NCBI GenBank assembly: GCA_016165875.1
Contig: JABBOT010000023.1
Coordinates: forward strand, 1,860,001 to 1,924,000
DNA length: 64,000 bases
Direction: 5' to 3'
Source: Acanthopleura granulata
Taxonomy: Eukaryota; Mollusca; Polyplacophora; Chitonida; Chitonidae
Shown: one piece after another, positions 1-11,950 of the stretch
Layout of the letters: each line of letters starts with the position of its first letter
Position numbering within the stretch: the first letter of the stretch is position 1
Notes under the pieces: generated by a model
Database searches by the model: none
What the model was told of the DNA's origin: nothing
The model's input: only the letters and a program-made list of their open reading frames with translations
Translations under genes and position numbers: made by a program

Positions 1-2535
1 TTAAGGGGATTGATCATCCCCGCTCAATGTGGTGGGCGAAGTTTAACTCACATTGATTCGTGATAACCGAAAATTCCTCTTTTCCGGCCTGGTGGTTGAA
101 AACTTGGACGTGGAGACGCTCGCGGGAACCCTATTCATGGAACTCAATGATATTACCGCCCGCCCGAAGCGTGTGGTCATACTTAGTGACGGTCCCAACT
201 ATGGCTCCGCCATGCCCATTCAATTCGTTCCCCATCTCATCCGTCAACAATTTGGTCGGGTGAATTTGGGGAATTGGACGTGCCAACATTGGACCCAGAC
301 AACAAGTATGCTCTCGAGTCCCGTGTGGATGGTCCTGTTAATAGCAAATCTGCTCATATTTGGCCATAGCTCCACCTGTTAACCAGCACATCAGGAAAGA
401 TACACGTACCTAACCTGACCAATGAGCCTAAAAGCGTTCTACGTCATGAACACGTTTGCCAGAGTTTCCGGAGTCTCAGGCAACCACAAAATCCTCCTCA
501 GCGCCCACATTTCCCTCCAGCTGTGTCAGCATTGACCTGAATAATATCCTCTCTCCAGCCATGAAAGCCAAGTTCCGAGACACACTGGACAATTACGATG
601 ATGTCTTTAACCCAGAACAAGTAGCCTCGAGTTCATTCCAGTCGGTTGTAAATATGGGACCCGTTCAACACCCATAAAGAAAAGGCCGCCTCTCCCTTCT
701 TTCCCGTGATAACCTTATCGAGCTTCAGCACAAATTGGACGTGTTACAACAAGTGGGAGTATATAGACGTCGGGATCCCTGTCGAATACCCGAATCCTTC
801 ATTTCTGATAAAGAATCCAAGTGGTGGTTTCCGTCTTGTGACTGGCTTTGCTGACGTGGGTCACTATAGCAATCCTCAACCTTCTGTTATTCCAGACGTA
901 CAGTTGCCAACCTAGCGGACTATCTTTGCTGTGGTGCCCAAACACCAGAGGGATGGCTGTCCATATGGGAATATCACAACAAAACTCTACAGAAAAACGG
1001 TTTGCGACTGTCCGCCCCAAAGACAGTTATCGCTCCCTCCTCGGTCTCCATCTTAGTTTGGATCTGACGGGAGGGATCTATCTACGCCAGCCCTCAACAT
1101 ATTGATGCCCAGGCGTCTTGTCCTGTGCCGACAACTGTTCATGCCTTACGCTCAGTTATTGGAGCCCACAAGATTTTGGCGCGAATAATTCCACTCTGTT
1201 CTAGCATCTTGTCTCCGTTGGACCCTCTCACCGCCGGACGTCAATAAGACGATAAAATCGTGTGGTCTGATGAACAACAGCTCAGCCCAGCAGGCCTTAT
1301 CTACTAATACAGCCATTGGTCTACCCCGCCCAGAAGACCAACTATGGGTCGCCACAGACGGATCTGTCAAAAGACATGGCATCGGAGTTACTTGGTAGGC
1401 CTACGTAACCCGCAATGGTAAGCAACATCTCGCGGGATTCTTCACGAACTTCTCTAGAAACACAGAATAACCATCGAGCTTGGCAGAGTTAAAAACATTA
1501 ATAAGAAAGCCACTGGCCGAAAGAGCCATCCAGGAATTGCAGTCAGAGCTTCTGCACCAAGATCCGTTTGGTGGTATGGTAACCCCGTTACACCTGTCCG
1601 TCGCGACTGTTCGCCTCAAATCTAGAATCAGAAGCCGAGGACTACTGGCACGTGAAATGTTGCTCCAGAGGGACCAATATACTAACATTCCATTTCCAGT
1701 AACCTATCGTCAACTCATTCTGGACCAACATGCAGGCCGTATCAAAAACCACCCGTACAGTGAGACAACCAAGACTCCGTCCGGAGTCATGCCTGACATA
1801 CCAACCATAAAAATCGGCGATCTGGTATACTTGCGTTCCGATCGCAACAAATCCAAGTTCCGAGATCGATATCTCTTTGCCTCCATGGATGGCGACTGGT
1901 GCAATGTACGGAAGTTTGTTGGTACTCAGCTCCGACGGAGGCATATCGTGTCAAGAAGTCAGAGTGCTTTACAGTGCCACAATGTTCCTATCTGAAACCT
2001 CAGATCATATGGACTACTGCAGACTCTTCAGCGGAAGACGATTCTACTTGCCCTTTTTCGACCCCTTCTCCACCAGTCCTACCTCAAATACCTGTAGAGT
2101 TGTCCACACATGATGTCGACGTACATTACGAGAACGTTTCACATCATTCTCCTCCGCAGGAGCCCAGCGCGATCAAAAGTCTTGATTTCGTTTCGGTATT
2201 ACCTACTGCCAACAAAGACCCCACAACATCCCGTAGATCTACTCGTCAGCGACTCTGCCCGAAATATCTAGATGACTTTGTGGTTGATTAATTTACCATG
2301 CATTTTTTGCTATCATGTTTCAGAGATTGTTCGTATGTATCATTATTCACCTTCATTCACCACTGGATTACGCCTTGCGACTTTCTGACTTTTACTCTGC
2401 AAATGCAGTGGCTGTCCTTTAACTTCAATCTGCCTTCTATGTGTTTCACGGTGTTAATCTCCTAATTGTGTTATTTTATGGTGTAAACTGTCGTTCTTAA
2501 GAGTGGGCAGACTTTAATCTGAGAGAGAAAAACGT
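1..2535 (+). mobile_element. Decayed Ty3/gypsy-type LTR retrotransposon, internal region (pol relic)
   Basis: Pieces of a retrotransposon polyprotein follow one another in the order expected for Ty3/gypsy pol, but in changing frames. About 50-380 resembles the C-terminal part of the aspartic protease. About 456-915 resembles the linker and the start of reverse transcriptase, with a recognisable SGGFRLVT motif near 820. About 1090-1240 resembles the reverse transcriptase end or connection. About 1340-1400 resembles RNase H, with a TDGS motif. 1480-2290 resembles the integrase C-terminal half, with LVYLRSDRNK near 1830. Stops at about 380, 675, 1235 and 1396 and several frame changes break it, and the reverse transcriptase core appears deleted between about 915 and 1090. 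The element is not functional. Its 5' half lies outside the window. Family assignment is from recalled motif similarity. Confidence 0.75.
1480..1995 (+). pseudogene. Retrotransposon integrase C-terminal fragment
   Basis: This is the longest open stretch of the retroelement relic, 171 codons. It resembles the part of Ty3/gypsy integrase after the catalytic core, including the segment that reads LVYLRSDRNK and then MDGDWCNVRK. A related segment continues in another frame to the stop at about 2289, ending in a basic and acidic tail typical of the pol C-terminus. There is no sign that it is translated on its own. It is a remnant of the surrounding element. Confidence 0.6.
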
Positions 2536-2760
2536 TGTCGCGCCAAAGAATTGTTTATATAGTTTACATTACATGTCAGGGTATATCCACAGTTAACCCC
2601 CTGCCTGCACAGGGGCGTTTTCCCCCTCTCTCACTTCCTGTTGTGTTGTTGGGCTGCGTTTGGTTGTACGTTGTGAACGAAACTACAGTTCAACCTAACC
2701 GATACACGTTCATCATGCATGTGGTTTTATGACTGTAACATCGGGGCTCCTTCTACCTCA
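2536..2760 (+). repeat. Candidate 3' LTR of the gypsy-type element
   Basis: A 225-bp segment begins TGTCGCGCC and ends CTACCTCA, so it has TG...CA ends. It follows a purine run (gagagagaaa, 2521-2530) that could be the polypurine tract. It is followed after two bases by TGGCGCCGTCCACAGGAC, which has the form of a primer-binding site. Boundaries are inferred from these signals only, because no second LTR is in the window to compare with. Confidence 0.35.
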
Positions 2761-2768
2761 ACTGGCGC

Positions 2769-3513
2769 CGTCCACAGGACACTGTCATCTAATGTTTGTC
2801 AACAAGACATTGTGATCTAATATCTGTCTACATTGCATTGTCACCTAATTTCCGTCTACAGGACTCTGTTTTCTAACCTCAGTGTCATCTAATGTTTGTC
2901 TACATGACACTGTCATGTAATGTTCCTCTATATGGCAATGTCATCTAATATTCGTCTAGATGACAATGTGATCCAATGTTTGCCTACAAGGCACTGTGAT
3001 CTAATGTTCATCTACATGACGCTGTCATCCAAAGTTCATCTACAAGGCACTGTCATGTAATGTCCGTCTACATGTCATTTAATGCTCGTCTATCTGACAT
3101 AGTCAGCTAATGTTTATCTGCGTGACATTGTCATCTAATGTCTGCCTCCAAGACACAGGACACTCTCATGTAATGTCCGTCTACATGACATTGTCATGTA
3201 ATGTTTGGCTACAAGGCACTGTCATTTAATGTTCGTCTATCTGATATTGTCGTCTAATGTCCGTCTACAAGACACTGACATTGTCATCTAATGTTTGTCA
3301 GCGTGGCATTGTCATCTAATACCCGTCGACAAGACACTGACATATTATGACAGTCAACAGGACACTGTCATCTAATGTCTGTCAACCAGACACTATCATC
3401 GAATGCTTGTGTACAGAACGCTGTCATCTAATGTCCGACTACAAGACACTGTCATCTAATGTCCGACTACAAGACACTGTCATCTAATGTCCGACTACAA
3501 GACACTGTCATCT
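2769..3513 (+). repeat. Minisatellite, 28-bp unit
   Basis: About 26 diverged copies built around gacactgtcatctaatgt followed by ccgactacaa. The last three full copies (about 3421-3510) are identical, and earlier ones differ by several bases and small indels. The first copy overlaps the candidate primer-binding site just after the LTR. No coding capacity is apparent. Confidence 0.85.
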
Positions 3514-4289
3514 GTGGTAAATTGACAAGTGACCGGATTTCACCTGCAGCTTGTGACCGTTTGCCAACTATCACACTGTCGTCGCTACTCTGGATTTACT
3601 CTTTTTGCTGTAGTCTTTTATATTGAAAGCACTACCCATGACAAGTTTGCGAACTGTCTAATACATAAAAACTATGTAAAACATACAGGGTTGCATATTT
3701 CTTATCGCGCTTCCATCGCTCGCTAGGTTCGCTTTACATCACTGCCACCATTAGCCCATATTTTTCAGAAATCCTGAACAAAGGCAGAAATCGAAGAAAA
3801 CCCAGTCTCAACCTTTTTTCTGTTATTACATGATGCACACACATTATCTTAATCAGAAGTATGCGCAACATAATTCTACTGGAGGACACTGGAAACAATT
3901 TTAAGTGTAAACAAGTGCATACGCGCCACACAGACTCAAAAGGGTTGTCCTATTGTCACGATGGCGCTGATGTAAAGGCAATGCATAGGGCGGCAACTTC
4001 GCTGTGAGTAGTATGATATATAGCTTGTTCCAGCTTCAGTCGTGTCTTCAAGAACGTTCCTTAGTTTGTTTTGGTAGGTATTATAACCATTTCCCGGTAG
4101 GAAAGTTACGCATGGGTGTGAGAATGGCAACATTTACATACATTTCTTCAGATAAGATATATTTGGTCACAGCTCCTTAAACAAAATAAAAAACGTTTAC
4201 TACAATTCTGATGTTTTTTGGAATACCTGAGAGTACGGTGCTTTTAAAATGCGTAATTTCCAATATATGCGTGTCTCTTTTACATAGTT
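3514..4289. other. AT-rich non-coding stretch
   Basis: Only short chance reading frames (65 codons or fewer). Nothing is recognised on either strand. Confidence 0.6.
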
Positions 4290-4450
4290 TGATTTATTGG
4301 TATTTTACGCCTTAACACTAAAGAATATTTCACGACAGCGGCCAGCATTATCAGAGAGGAAGCCAGCCAGAGCTAGACATAAACTCACAGCGACAGCACT
4401 GGTGAGAGGCTCCTGGGTCATTGTGCTGCACTGGCGCGCTAACCTCCTCA
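4290..4450 (-). mobile_element. SINE copy with internal deletion
   Basis: Read on the minus strand, it has the tRNA-like head (cgctaaccNNctga-type antisense near 4435), then gagaggaagccag, and then the 3' end with tattttacgcc and aagaatatttcac. The middle of the body is missing, so the copy is about 100 bp shorter than full-length copies such as 13631-13901. Confidence 0.65.
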
Positions 4451-4470
4451 CTCTTAATCAGAATTGTGCC

Positions 4471-4533
4471 TCCTAATTACCTGCATGAGTCAGCTGAACG
4501 GAATGTTCAGCTGACTCATGCAGGTAATTAGGA
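4471..4533. repeat. Perfect inverted repeat, 29-bp arms
   Basis: 4471-4499 and 4505-4533 are exact reverse complements separated by 5 bases. This would fold into a strong hairpin. It lies just after the SINE fragment. Confidence 0.95.
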
Positions 4534-7500
4534 AATGTATCGGTTTTAAGTAAAAGTGAAGTGAGGGTTCCTGTAGTTGGCCAATTCATCTAAAGTGGCA
4601 AGGCATTATGAGTCAGTTCATCCAGTGGATCCTCCCATACATACTGTGACCATTAAGGCACTACTGAGTGAACATTTTCAGTAGTTTGGTTTTCACGATT
4701 TATCGTGATCTGATGGTGCTACATATGTACAAGCCAAACCTAGTTACCTTCTAATATGAATGTTTTTATCCTACCCCGGCCATTTTGACGGGCGACTCTC
4801 AGGTGGTTGAACGGGCGGATTCTTAATAAACAAACCAAGGTCAATTAAAAACCTACTGGTAATTTACTAACAAAACAATTCGTTATATAGGGAATAGGAA
4901 AATAAATGTGAGCATCAAACCTCATTATCCCATCAGGGTACATTGTAGATGAGACTAGCCATTTGCTGGCCAAACAGGTGTCAAGCTGTTCGCGTTTTGG
5001 ATTGTCATTGGCTTAGATTCTGAAGGTGTTGATAGTCTTTTTCTTCACCATTTAAGTTACGCATACTTCCCACATAACACTGTTAATTCGGCTAAAAAAA
5101 ATTTATTCATGCCGAAGGAAAAATGTCGACATAATCTATAAAGAATGGCATGGCATACACACGCAAGAGGAATATGTGACGCCAAAAATTAATATATACT
5201 TTAGGTAATTCTTTGTCAAAACATTAAAGGAAGGCTACGGTCTATCCACCCCGGGGGAATGCCATAGGTTTTCCATGGTTGGAAAATGTTCTATTGCCGG
5301 TCCCTTACCAATTAGACACCACATTTATCATGTAATTTCGCTAAGGATATTGACAAATTATTTTTACAAAAGCTGATTTTAACTTTATCCCTGGTTGTAT
5401 GAAAACCCCAGTTTCAACTAACAGCAAACTATTTTTAAAGTTACCACAGACTATTCATTTTTGCACAGTATTTTCCAAGTTAACCTTGAAATGAAGCTCC
5501 ATTGCAATAGTGTTTCATAAATTTGAAGGTCAGAAAGATATGATAAGAAAAGATTATCCTTCACTTTTTAATTTACTTACAGGAGTCCTCTTGAATTTAT
5601 ACTTTTGAGTATGACATAAAGTACTGTTCAAATGAAGAAATTATATTAAAGAATTCATTTAGCATCATAACAGAAAATTAAAGGCTATGGAGAAAAATGA
5701 GAGTTTTGTGTTGTTTCAGTATGGAAAGCTGTTCTCTGATCGTTCGGTAGTGAAAATAGATGTACACATCTCTGGGTTACAGTTTATTGTGGGCAAACAG
5801 TTTATGTATTTTAACTCCAGGATATCTTTAAAATACACGAAACTGTGTGTGTTTGCTACACACAGATATGGATGTGCAATTCTGCATCCGCATCATTTTC
5901 ACTTCATATAAGCAGATGAACATCGTATATTTGCCATTTCTCGCTGCATGTCCTGGTCAGCATGATGTCCGCCTTCGTGTGAAAGCATTGTTATCAAACA
6001 GATGGACAGGGAGAGCAACATTATACTTTGTTAAGCATTCAGGGAAAATTGAAATAACCAATAGCCATAAATTAGCATCAGTCGCATCTTTGGTTAATAA
6101 CGACAAGTGCCTTAATATCCCAAGAGCGACTATCGATCAAGCGGGTACCGGCTTTAATTATATCACTCAACGATTGTTAATTCGTTACGCCTTGCTCGAG
6201 AAAGCAATAATTCTGAAACAACTGATATTTGAATTTTCCAAAGAAAATAAATATGTGTGCATTTTAATTTCCTCAAGTTTACTCTACTATCCAATGCTCG
6301 ACATTTACTTCGAATTATTCAGTACAACAAAATTCATGATTTGAATTTGTTTAAGGCAACATCTATTCTGTCTGAGTCTTACCAATTTGGTATGCCAGGC
6401 TTATTACTCTTAACTATTCAAACAATTATTAGGAAACATATTATGATATATGAAATAGCGTATCCCTGCAATAACTACTTATTCTTTAATGCATGTTCAG
6501 AAATATTTATTTATTTATTTGTTTATTTATTTATTCTATTGCTATTTAACATCATGAAGAGCATTAATCCACATTGCCAAATGAACAGTCTGAAGGTTAG
6601 TTTTGATATATGTACAAAACTCATTAGCCTTCCTACGGAAGTTCATTAGGGATTATCTCAGCCCGTATATATATATGATTGTACTATGTGGGTGATATTG
6701 AGATAATATTAATATGACATTACATATGTCAGCTCTCCACCACACGACACATCATAATAAATAACCCAAATGCATGCATGCATAATAAATTACTACGTCA
6801 AAGTATGCCCTCTTCAAAAACTACGAATACACGATAGTAGTCGAATGTCTTGTAATTACAACGAATCTGGTTGGATAACTGATCGACGTGCATAAAAAGT
6901 GGCCTCTCATTTTTAGTGTTATAAAGTTTGTGAATCAGGAACTATTACTTTAAGAGGTGTGATATCGCAAGGTAAATGAACTGCAAAACAACACCATAAA
7001 GGGTAGATTAAATAGAAACAAAGGGACCTCAATCTTCGAAGTTTGATCTGGTTGCATTTAAGTTACCATGCCATAATCACACACCTAAAACAATGACATT
7101 TATAGATGTGCGTGAGGCAGGAGGGGGAGGTGTAGGGTGGGGTGAGTTGGGTTGGGAGGTCTTAGTACAGCAACTGACAAATAACATCCATGCATCCACT
7201 AACACCCACTTGAAATTCTGCCTTCACCATGCAGGGTTTTACTGTGGCAGATCATGACAATGTTTAAGTGGTTGAATAGAAGTTCGAGTTTGAAACCCAA
7301 ATGTGCCAAACATTGCAAATGTCTTTCCGCGACCCTTCTGAAAGCCCCACCTCAGCTAACCGTTTTCACTCACCTTGTACTTTTCCGATGCGATGTCCCC
7401 TCCCACGCACCCGATAACTTGAGTTCTTGAGGTTCTTAGTCCGTCCTCCGGCCCTTCAGCATACTAGGTAACATAACCTATACGCAAACCATAAGATAGA

Positions 7501-8514
7501 CTTAGAGGCATGGAGAACATGATAAGGTTTCCTCGCGTATTCCTATCATTTCTGCACGTTTTTGTTCTACATTGCAAAGCGCGCTTGATCAATTTTCTGG
7601 CCAGGTTTTAAGACCAACTCGTAAAGTGTGATTCAAACTGCTGTGTATGACATCGTGATCAGGAAACGAGGAAAATGTCTTTGACTATTGTGTGAGATTA
7701 AGAAAAAAATCAACAGAAAAATCTATACAGTCTGTCAGTTTAGCGAAATTGAAAATCTATCACAATAACATCGACTTGTAAAATTTCTCTTCTGGCTGAT
7801 TTCATACAAAGCCCAGCAGAGACAACTGAGGTCTCATGCAGGCGGCTCTACGCGACCGCCACTGTAGCTGTTTGAACTCATCAAATATTAACTAATCCCG
7901 AGTATCCTGGTGATTTTTATACATCTTGTTTTCTGAGAGTGTGTTTACTGAGGGCCAAATACAAGATACTGTGGTTGAAGTTTGGCCGCGCGTCGCGTGT
8001 TTGTGTGGAGAAGTTGTGCTGAGCTGGTGTTGATACAGCCTTTTTGTTGTATCAGGCGTGTCATTAGAGCGAAAATCTAAAAACGCGCCAACTACGCGAA
8101 AAGAACGCCTTTAGACATTTACCTTCGTATTACATGTGGGAGGAATATATAGACATATGTTTTGACGGCTAATTTGAAGTATAAAAATGCGGTTAGTCAT
8201 TTCCAATGTGTGAGGCATTACATATTAAGATGTGCATGTAGATCCATAACGTTACGAACCAAACAAAGAGACGTACTGAGGCAGGAATTGAATGCAAATA
8301 TATTTTACGTTAAATAATCAAACCTGGCTGATACATATGGCGAGCTTTTCTAGATGAATGCTGATTAATTACAACTCAACTTGAGGTGGTGATTAATGTA
8401 TAAGTTATTCATGCGTCCGGTGAAACAAGCGCCAACATACACAGACAGTGCGTTTGAATCATTCGATTCACGGTATTATCGTTATATGATATTTACACTA
8501 TCTGGGAAAAGCAC
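4534..8514. other. Non-coding stretch, no gene recognised
   Basis: AT-rich. The longest reading frame is 5847-6344 (+, 165 codons). It has no recognisable domain and no support from splice sites, so it is not called. A run of TTTA units lies at about 6507-6536, possibly a SINE tail, and a G-rich run lies at about 7117-7157. Confidence 0.55.
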
Positions 8515-8600
8515 AGACACGCTGAAAAATCCACACTGAGTTTCGAACCAGCGACGTCAGAATCATGCATCTAATCGCTGGTCATAGACTGCTCTGCAAC
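8515..8600 (-). mobile_element. Possible tRNA-like SINE head fragment
   Basis: On the minus strand it reads ggttcgaaactc, close to a pol III B box, preceded by a possible tRNA-like arm. No mature tRNA cloverleaf can be drawn with confidence and no tail is visible, so it is called an old SINE head. Confidence 0.3.
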
Positions 8601-8851
8601 TTGGTATAGCACTGGGTATTCTAGTGCTGAAAAATCCACTCAGAGGCACCAAATCTCCAGAAACAGATGGCCCTGCGAATAGGCCTCACACAACTAGTTA
8701 ATCGAAAGAAGATAAATAAGTATTGCCCTTCTGATGATCGGAAAGTCTGCACATCAATTAGCTTCTATTTCTCTGGGAGTCCCTTCAATGGCGGAATGGT
8801 CAAAAAGCATTTTCTTGATGACGTGTACAAATGTTTATGATGAAGACATAA

Positions 8852-8971
8852 ACAGCTGTTTATGTAGGCTACTGTTTATGTGCTATTAATATGTAAGAAA
8901 TGATGATAGGTAAACAGGCTCATTTCTTACATATTAATAGCACATAAACAGTAGCCTACATAAACAGCTGT
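8852..8971. repeat. Perfect inverted repeat, 52-bp arms, 16-base loop
   Basis: 8852-8903 and 8920-8971 are exact reverse complements. The left arm also starts inside a smaller perfect palindrome (8848-8867). No transposon-like ends or clear target duplication were found. Confidence 0.95.
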
Positions 8972-9149
8972 AATAAAGCGGGGAGTTTTCAAACTGAATA
9001 TCAGTTATAGTCTAAAATATTTTAAAAAATGATTCTGCCTTCCTTGAAAAAGCATGCAGTTATTTCCTTAGCGACACCAACAAAACACAAAGGCACTAAC
9101 GCACTTGCTATTTTCCATTTCTGATTCATTTTACTTTTTCCGCAGATTT

Positions 9150-9310
9150 AAAGTGTTTGTGGTATGGAATTCGAATCCTGCTCTCGACTGATTCATCTGC
9201 GGCTGATTTCAGGGTGCTGTGCTTTCCTCATGAATGTAAATTCCCGATTTCCTCTACCCATAAACCTTACCGCCGCCGTCTATGTGAAATATATTCGACT
9301 ACACGGCAAT
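9150..9310 (+). mobile_element. Diverged SINE relic
   Basis: Starts with a B-box-like attcgaatcctgctctcg. The later part (ttaccgccgccgtctatgtg, then aaatatattcgactac) matches the 3' domain of the mollusc-type SINEs elsewhere in the window. The middle differs from the main family, suggesting an older subfamily. Confidence 0.45.
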
Positions 9311-9555
9311 ACATATAATGATGAAATAAATATTCTTATATGAATCGATAGGTTGAAACTATCACAGATAGCACTTAATTCAACTTTTTATATCAATTCT
9401 GTGATTTGACCAATGGGTTAAAACTAGTTCAATGCTGAACAATATTCCCGAGATAAGTTGTTAGTTATAATGAAGTCATAAATAAATTATAATGTCAGAA
9501 AGTAATTTGTGGAGAATACATGAAGTGAATAAAATAATGTACTTGACACTACGCC

Positions 9556-10720
9556 GAAAAGTGGGTGACAGATAATACTACACGGGAGAGGCATGTGTGA
9601 CACATACTACTACACCAGAGAGGCGTGTGTGACAGATAATACACCAAGGGAGAGGAGTGTGTGATAGATACTACTACACAAGAGAGACGTGTGTGACAGA
9701 TAGTACTACAAGGGAGAGGCGTGTGTGACAGATAATACTACACAAGAGAGGGGTGTGCGACAGATAATACTGTAAAGGAGAGGCGTGTGTGACATACAAT
9801 ACCACAAGGGAGAGGCGTGTGTGACAAATAATACTGAACAGGAGAGGCGTGTGTGACGGATAATACTACTCAGGAGAGGCGTGTGTGAAACACAGGAGAA
9901 ACGTGTTTGGCAGATAATACTGCACAGGGGATGCGTGTGTGACAGATAATACTACACAGGAGACACCTGTTTGGCTGATAATACTACACAAAACACACGC
10001 CCCTCCCGTGTATTATCATCTGTCACACACGTCTCTCCCGTACCGTATTATATGGTACGGGAGAGACGTGTGTGACAGATGATAATACACGGGAGGGGCG
10101 TGTGTGAAGGATAATATTACACGGGAGAGACGTGTTTGACAGACACAGGAGAGACCTGTGACAGGTGATACTACACGGGAGAGGCATGTGTGACAGATAA
10201 TACTACACGGGAGAGAGGTGTGTGAAGGATAATACAACACGGCAGAGACGTGTGTGATAAAAAATACTACACGGGAGGGGCATGTGTTACAGATACTACT
10301 ACAAGGGGGAGACGTGTGTGACAGACACAGGAGAGACGTGTTTGGCAGATAATACTACACAGAAGAGGCGTGGTTCAGGGGTAATACTATACAGGAGAGA
10401 CGTGTGTGACAGATGATACTGAATGGGAGAGGCATGTGTGACAAATGCTATTACACAAGAGAGACGTGTGTGACAGATGATACTACACGGGAGGGGCGTG
10501 TGTGAAGGATATTACTACACGAGAGAGGCATGTGTGACAGCCACAGGAGAGACGTGTGTGACAGATAATACTACACGGGAGGGGCGTGTGTGACAGATAA
10601 TACTACACGGGAGAGACGTGTGTGACAAATGCGGATACGCGGGATTGAGGTGTGTGAAAGATCCTACTACTCTACGCGGAAGAGACGTGCGTTACAGATG
10701 CTTCTGTGCGGGAGAGACAT
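9556..10720 (+). repeat. Minisatellite, 32-bp unit
   Basis: About 35 diverged copies of a unit centred on gtgtgtgacagataatacta followed by cacgggagaggc. The period is 32 bp (for example 9721 to 9753). Copies near 10550-10620 are closest to the consensus. Part of the array is inverted (see 9993-10105). Confidence 0.9.
9993..10105. repeat. Perfect inverted repeat inside the 32-bp array, 52-bp arms
   Basis: 9993-10044 is the exact reverse complement of 10054-10105, with a 9-base loop. About one and a half repeat units are therefore present in opposite orientation to the rest of the array. Confidence 0.95.
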
Positions 10721-11730
10721 TTCTGACAGCTGGTACTTTGGGTGAAAGGCTCTAACAGGAATAACAGGAATGACATACCGTGGGGAAACTTTAGTAGTAA
10801 AACACAAAAAGGAACTCTAGAAGAAACCGTTGTACTTTTTGTACTGAAAAAATTCCAAATAAAACTTAAGCCCATCATTGTGTCTTGAAAGGTTGAACAA
10901 GAACGTGCTATTCTTATGAAAAAATGCAAAAGGTATGGACATAACATAGTTCATAATTCTCATTTTAACAGCAAAATGGAGAAATATAACCAGTAAACCT
11001 CCCATGTGTAAGTAAAACGGTCAATACATGGAAACATTGCAAGCCCAATTCATCAATTTTAAATATTTTGATAACCTTCGGCACTTAAAGATTTTACATT
11101 CTTTCGAAGCCAAAACACACTGCGATCCGTATGTTCCAGCATGCCAGGGTCAATAGTCGCTGACTCAGGTTATCACAAATATCACATAACTCGTACATAA
11201 CTCGTCAGCCGAACAAAGGGCGTTCCATGTCAATAATCTATAATCAAAATGTATAAAATCAATAATTAAAGCCCATTCTCATACAAAATCTTACGTATCA
11301 ATTAAGGCTGGATACGTGCAAAAGAGACAGAACTGGTAGTTTGCAATGATGCCAGGACCATGAAAGTATAAAATACATCTACAAATCGTCAAATAAACCA
11401 GTTATTATATGAACTTACTCGCCTTTTGTTGCCAAATGAAATGAAGCTCACTTGCGCGGAAATAACGAAGTTTTGTCATAACACTTATAGCGTTATAAGT
11501 TATGCCGTACCGCTGAGGTGGCAAAATCTAGTTGGTTCAATCCCAACCAAGGTCACATACCAAGAACGCCGGAAAGGGTGTCTTCAGAACAAGAGAGTTC
11601 CCACTTAATTGCCGGAACACTGTCAGTATGCAGTACCATATGTAACTGACGTACCATCAATTACATAACTCATGCACGGAATACCTATACTCCTATTGAT
11701 GCCTAGTCTCCGGCCAATAGATTCATATGC
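10721..11730. other. Non-coding stretch
   Basis: No gene seen. A weak B-box-like agttggttcaatcccaac at about 11530 may mark another SINE head. Confidence 0.5.
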
Positions 11731-11950
11731 TTGAAAAGCATTCAACGCCGGACTCAAGAATTTTTCATTTATATCAAGGTGGTTTATGGGTGGGGAAACC
11801 GGACTGCCCAGAGTATACCAACGCCCTTCACCAGGTAGCCGACAAAGCTCCAGACCTAAACTCGGAAAACAGCGAGAGCTGGACTCGAACACGTTGGTTG
11901 TGGGCTTAATAATCTCAGACAACCGGCGCTTGAATCATGTGATCCGGTGG
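11731..11950 (-). mobile_element. Old diverged SINE, minus strand
   Basis: Contains actcaagaattttt, then gggtggggaaaccggactgc, and a later antisense B-box-like tggactcgaac. The order matches the SINE family in reverse, but the sequence is diverged. Confidence 0.5.

Noticed and set aside
5847..6344. 165-codon open frame, plus strand
   Set aside because: No recognisable domain, no signal peptide and no flanking splice pattern; AT-rich frames of this length occur by chance in 64 kb.
9556..10720. CRISPR-like array of 28-32 bp repeats (also 2769-3513)
   Set aside because: Units abut directly with no unique spacers, and the DNA is eukaryotic; these are minisatellites.
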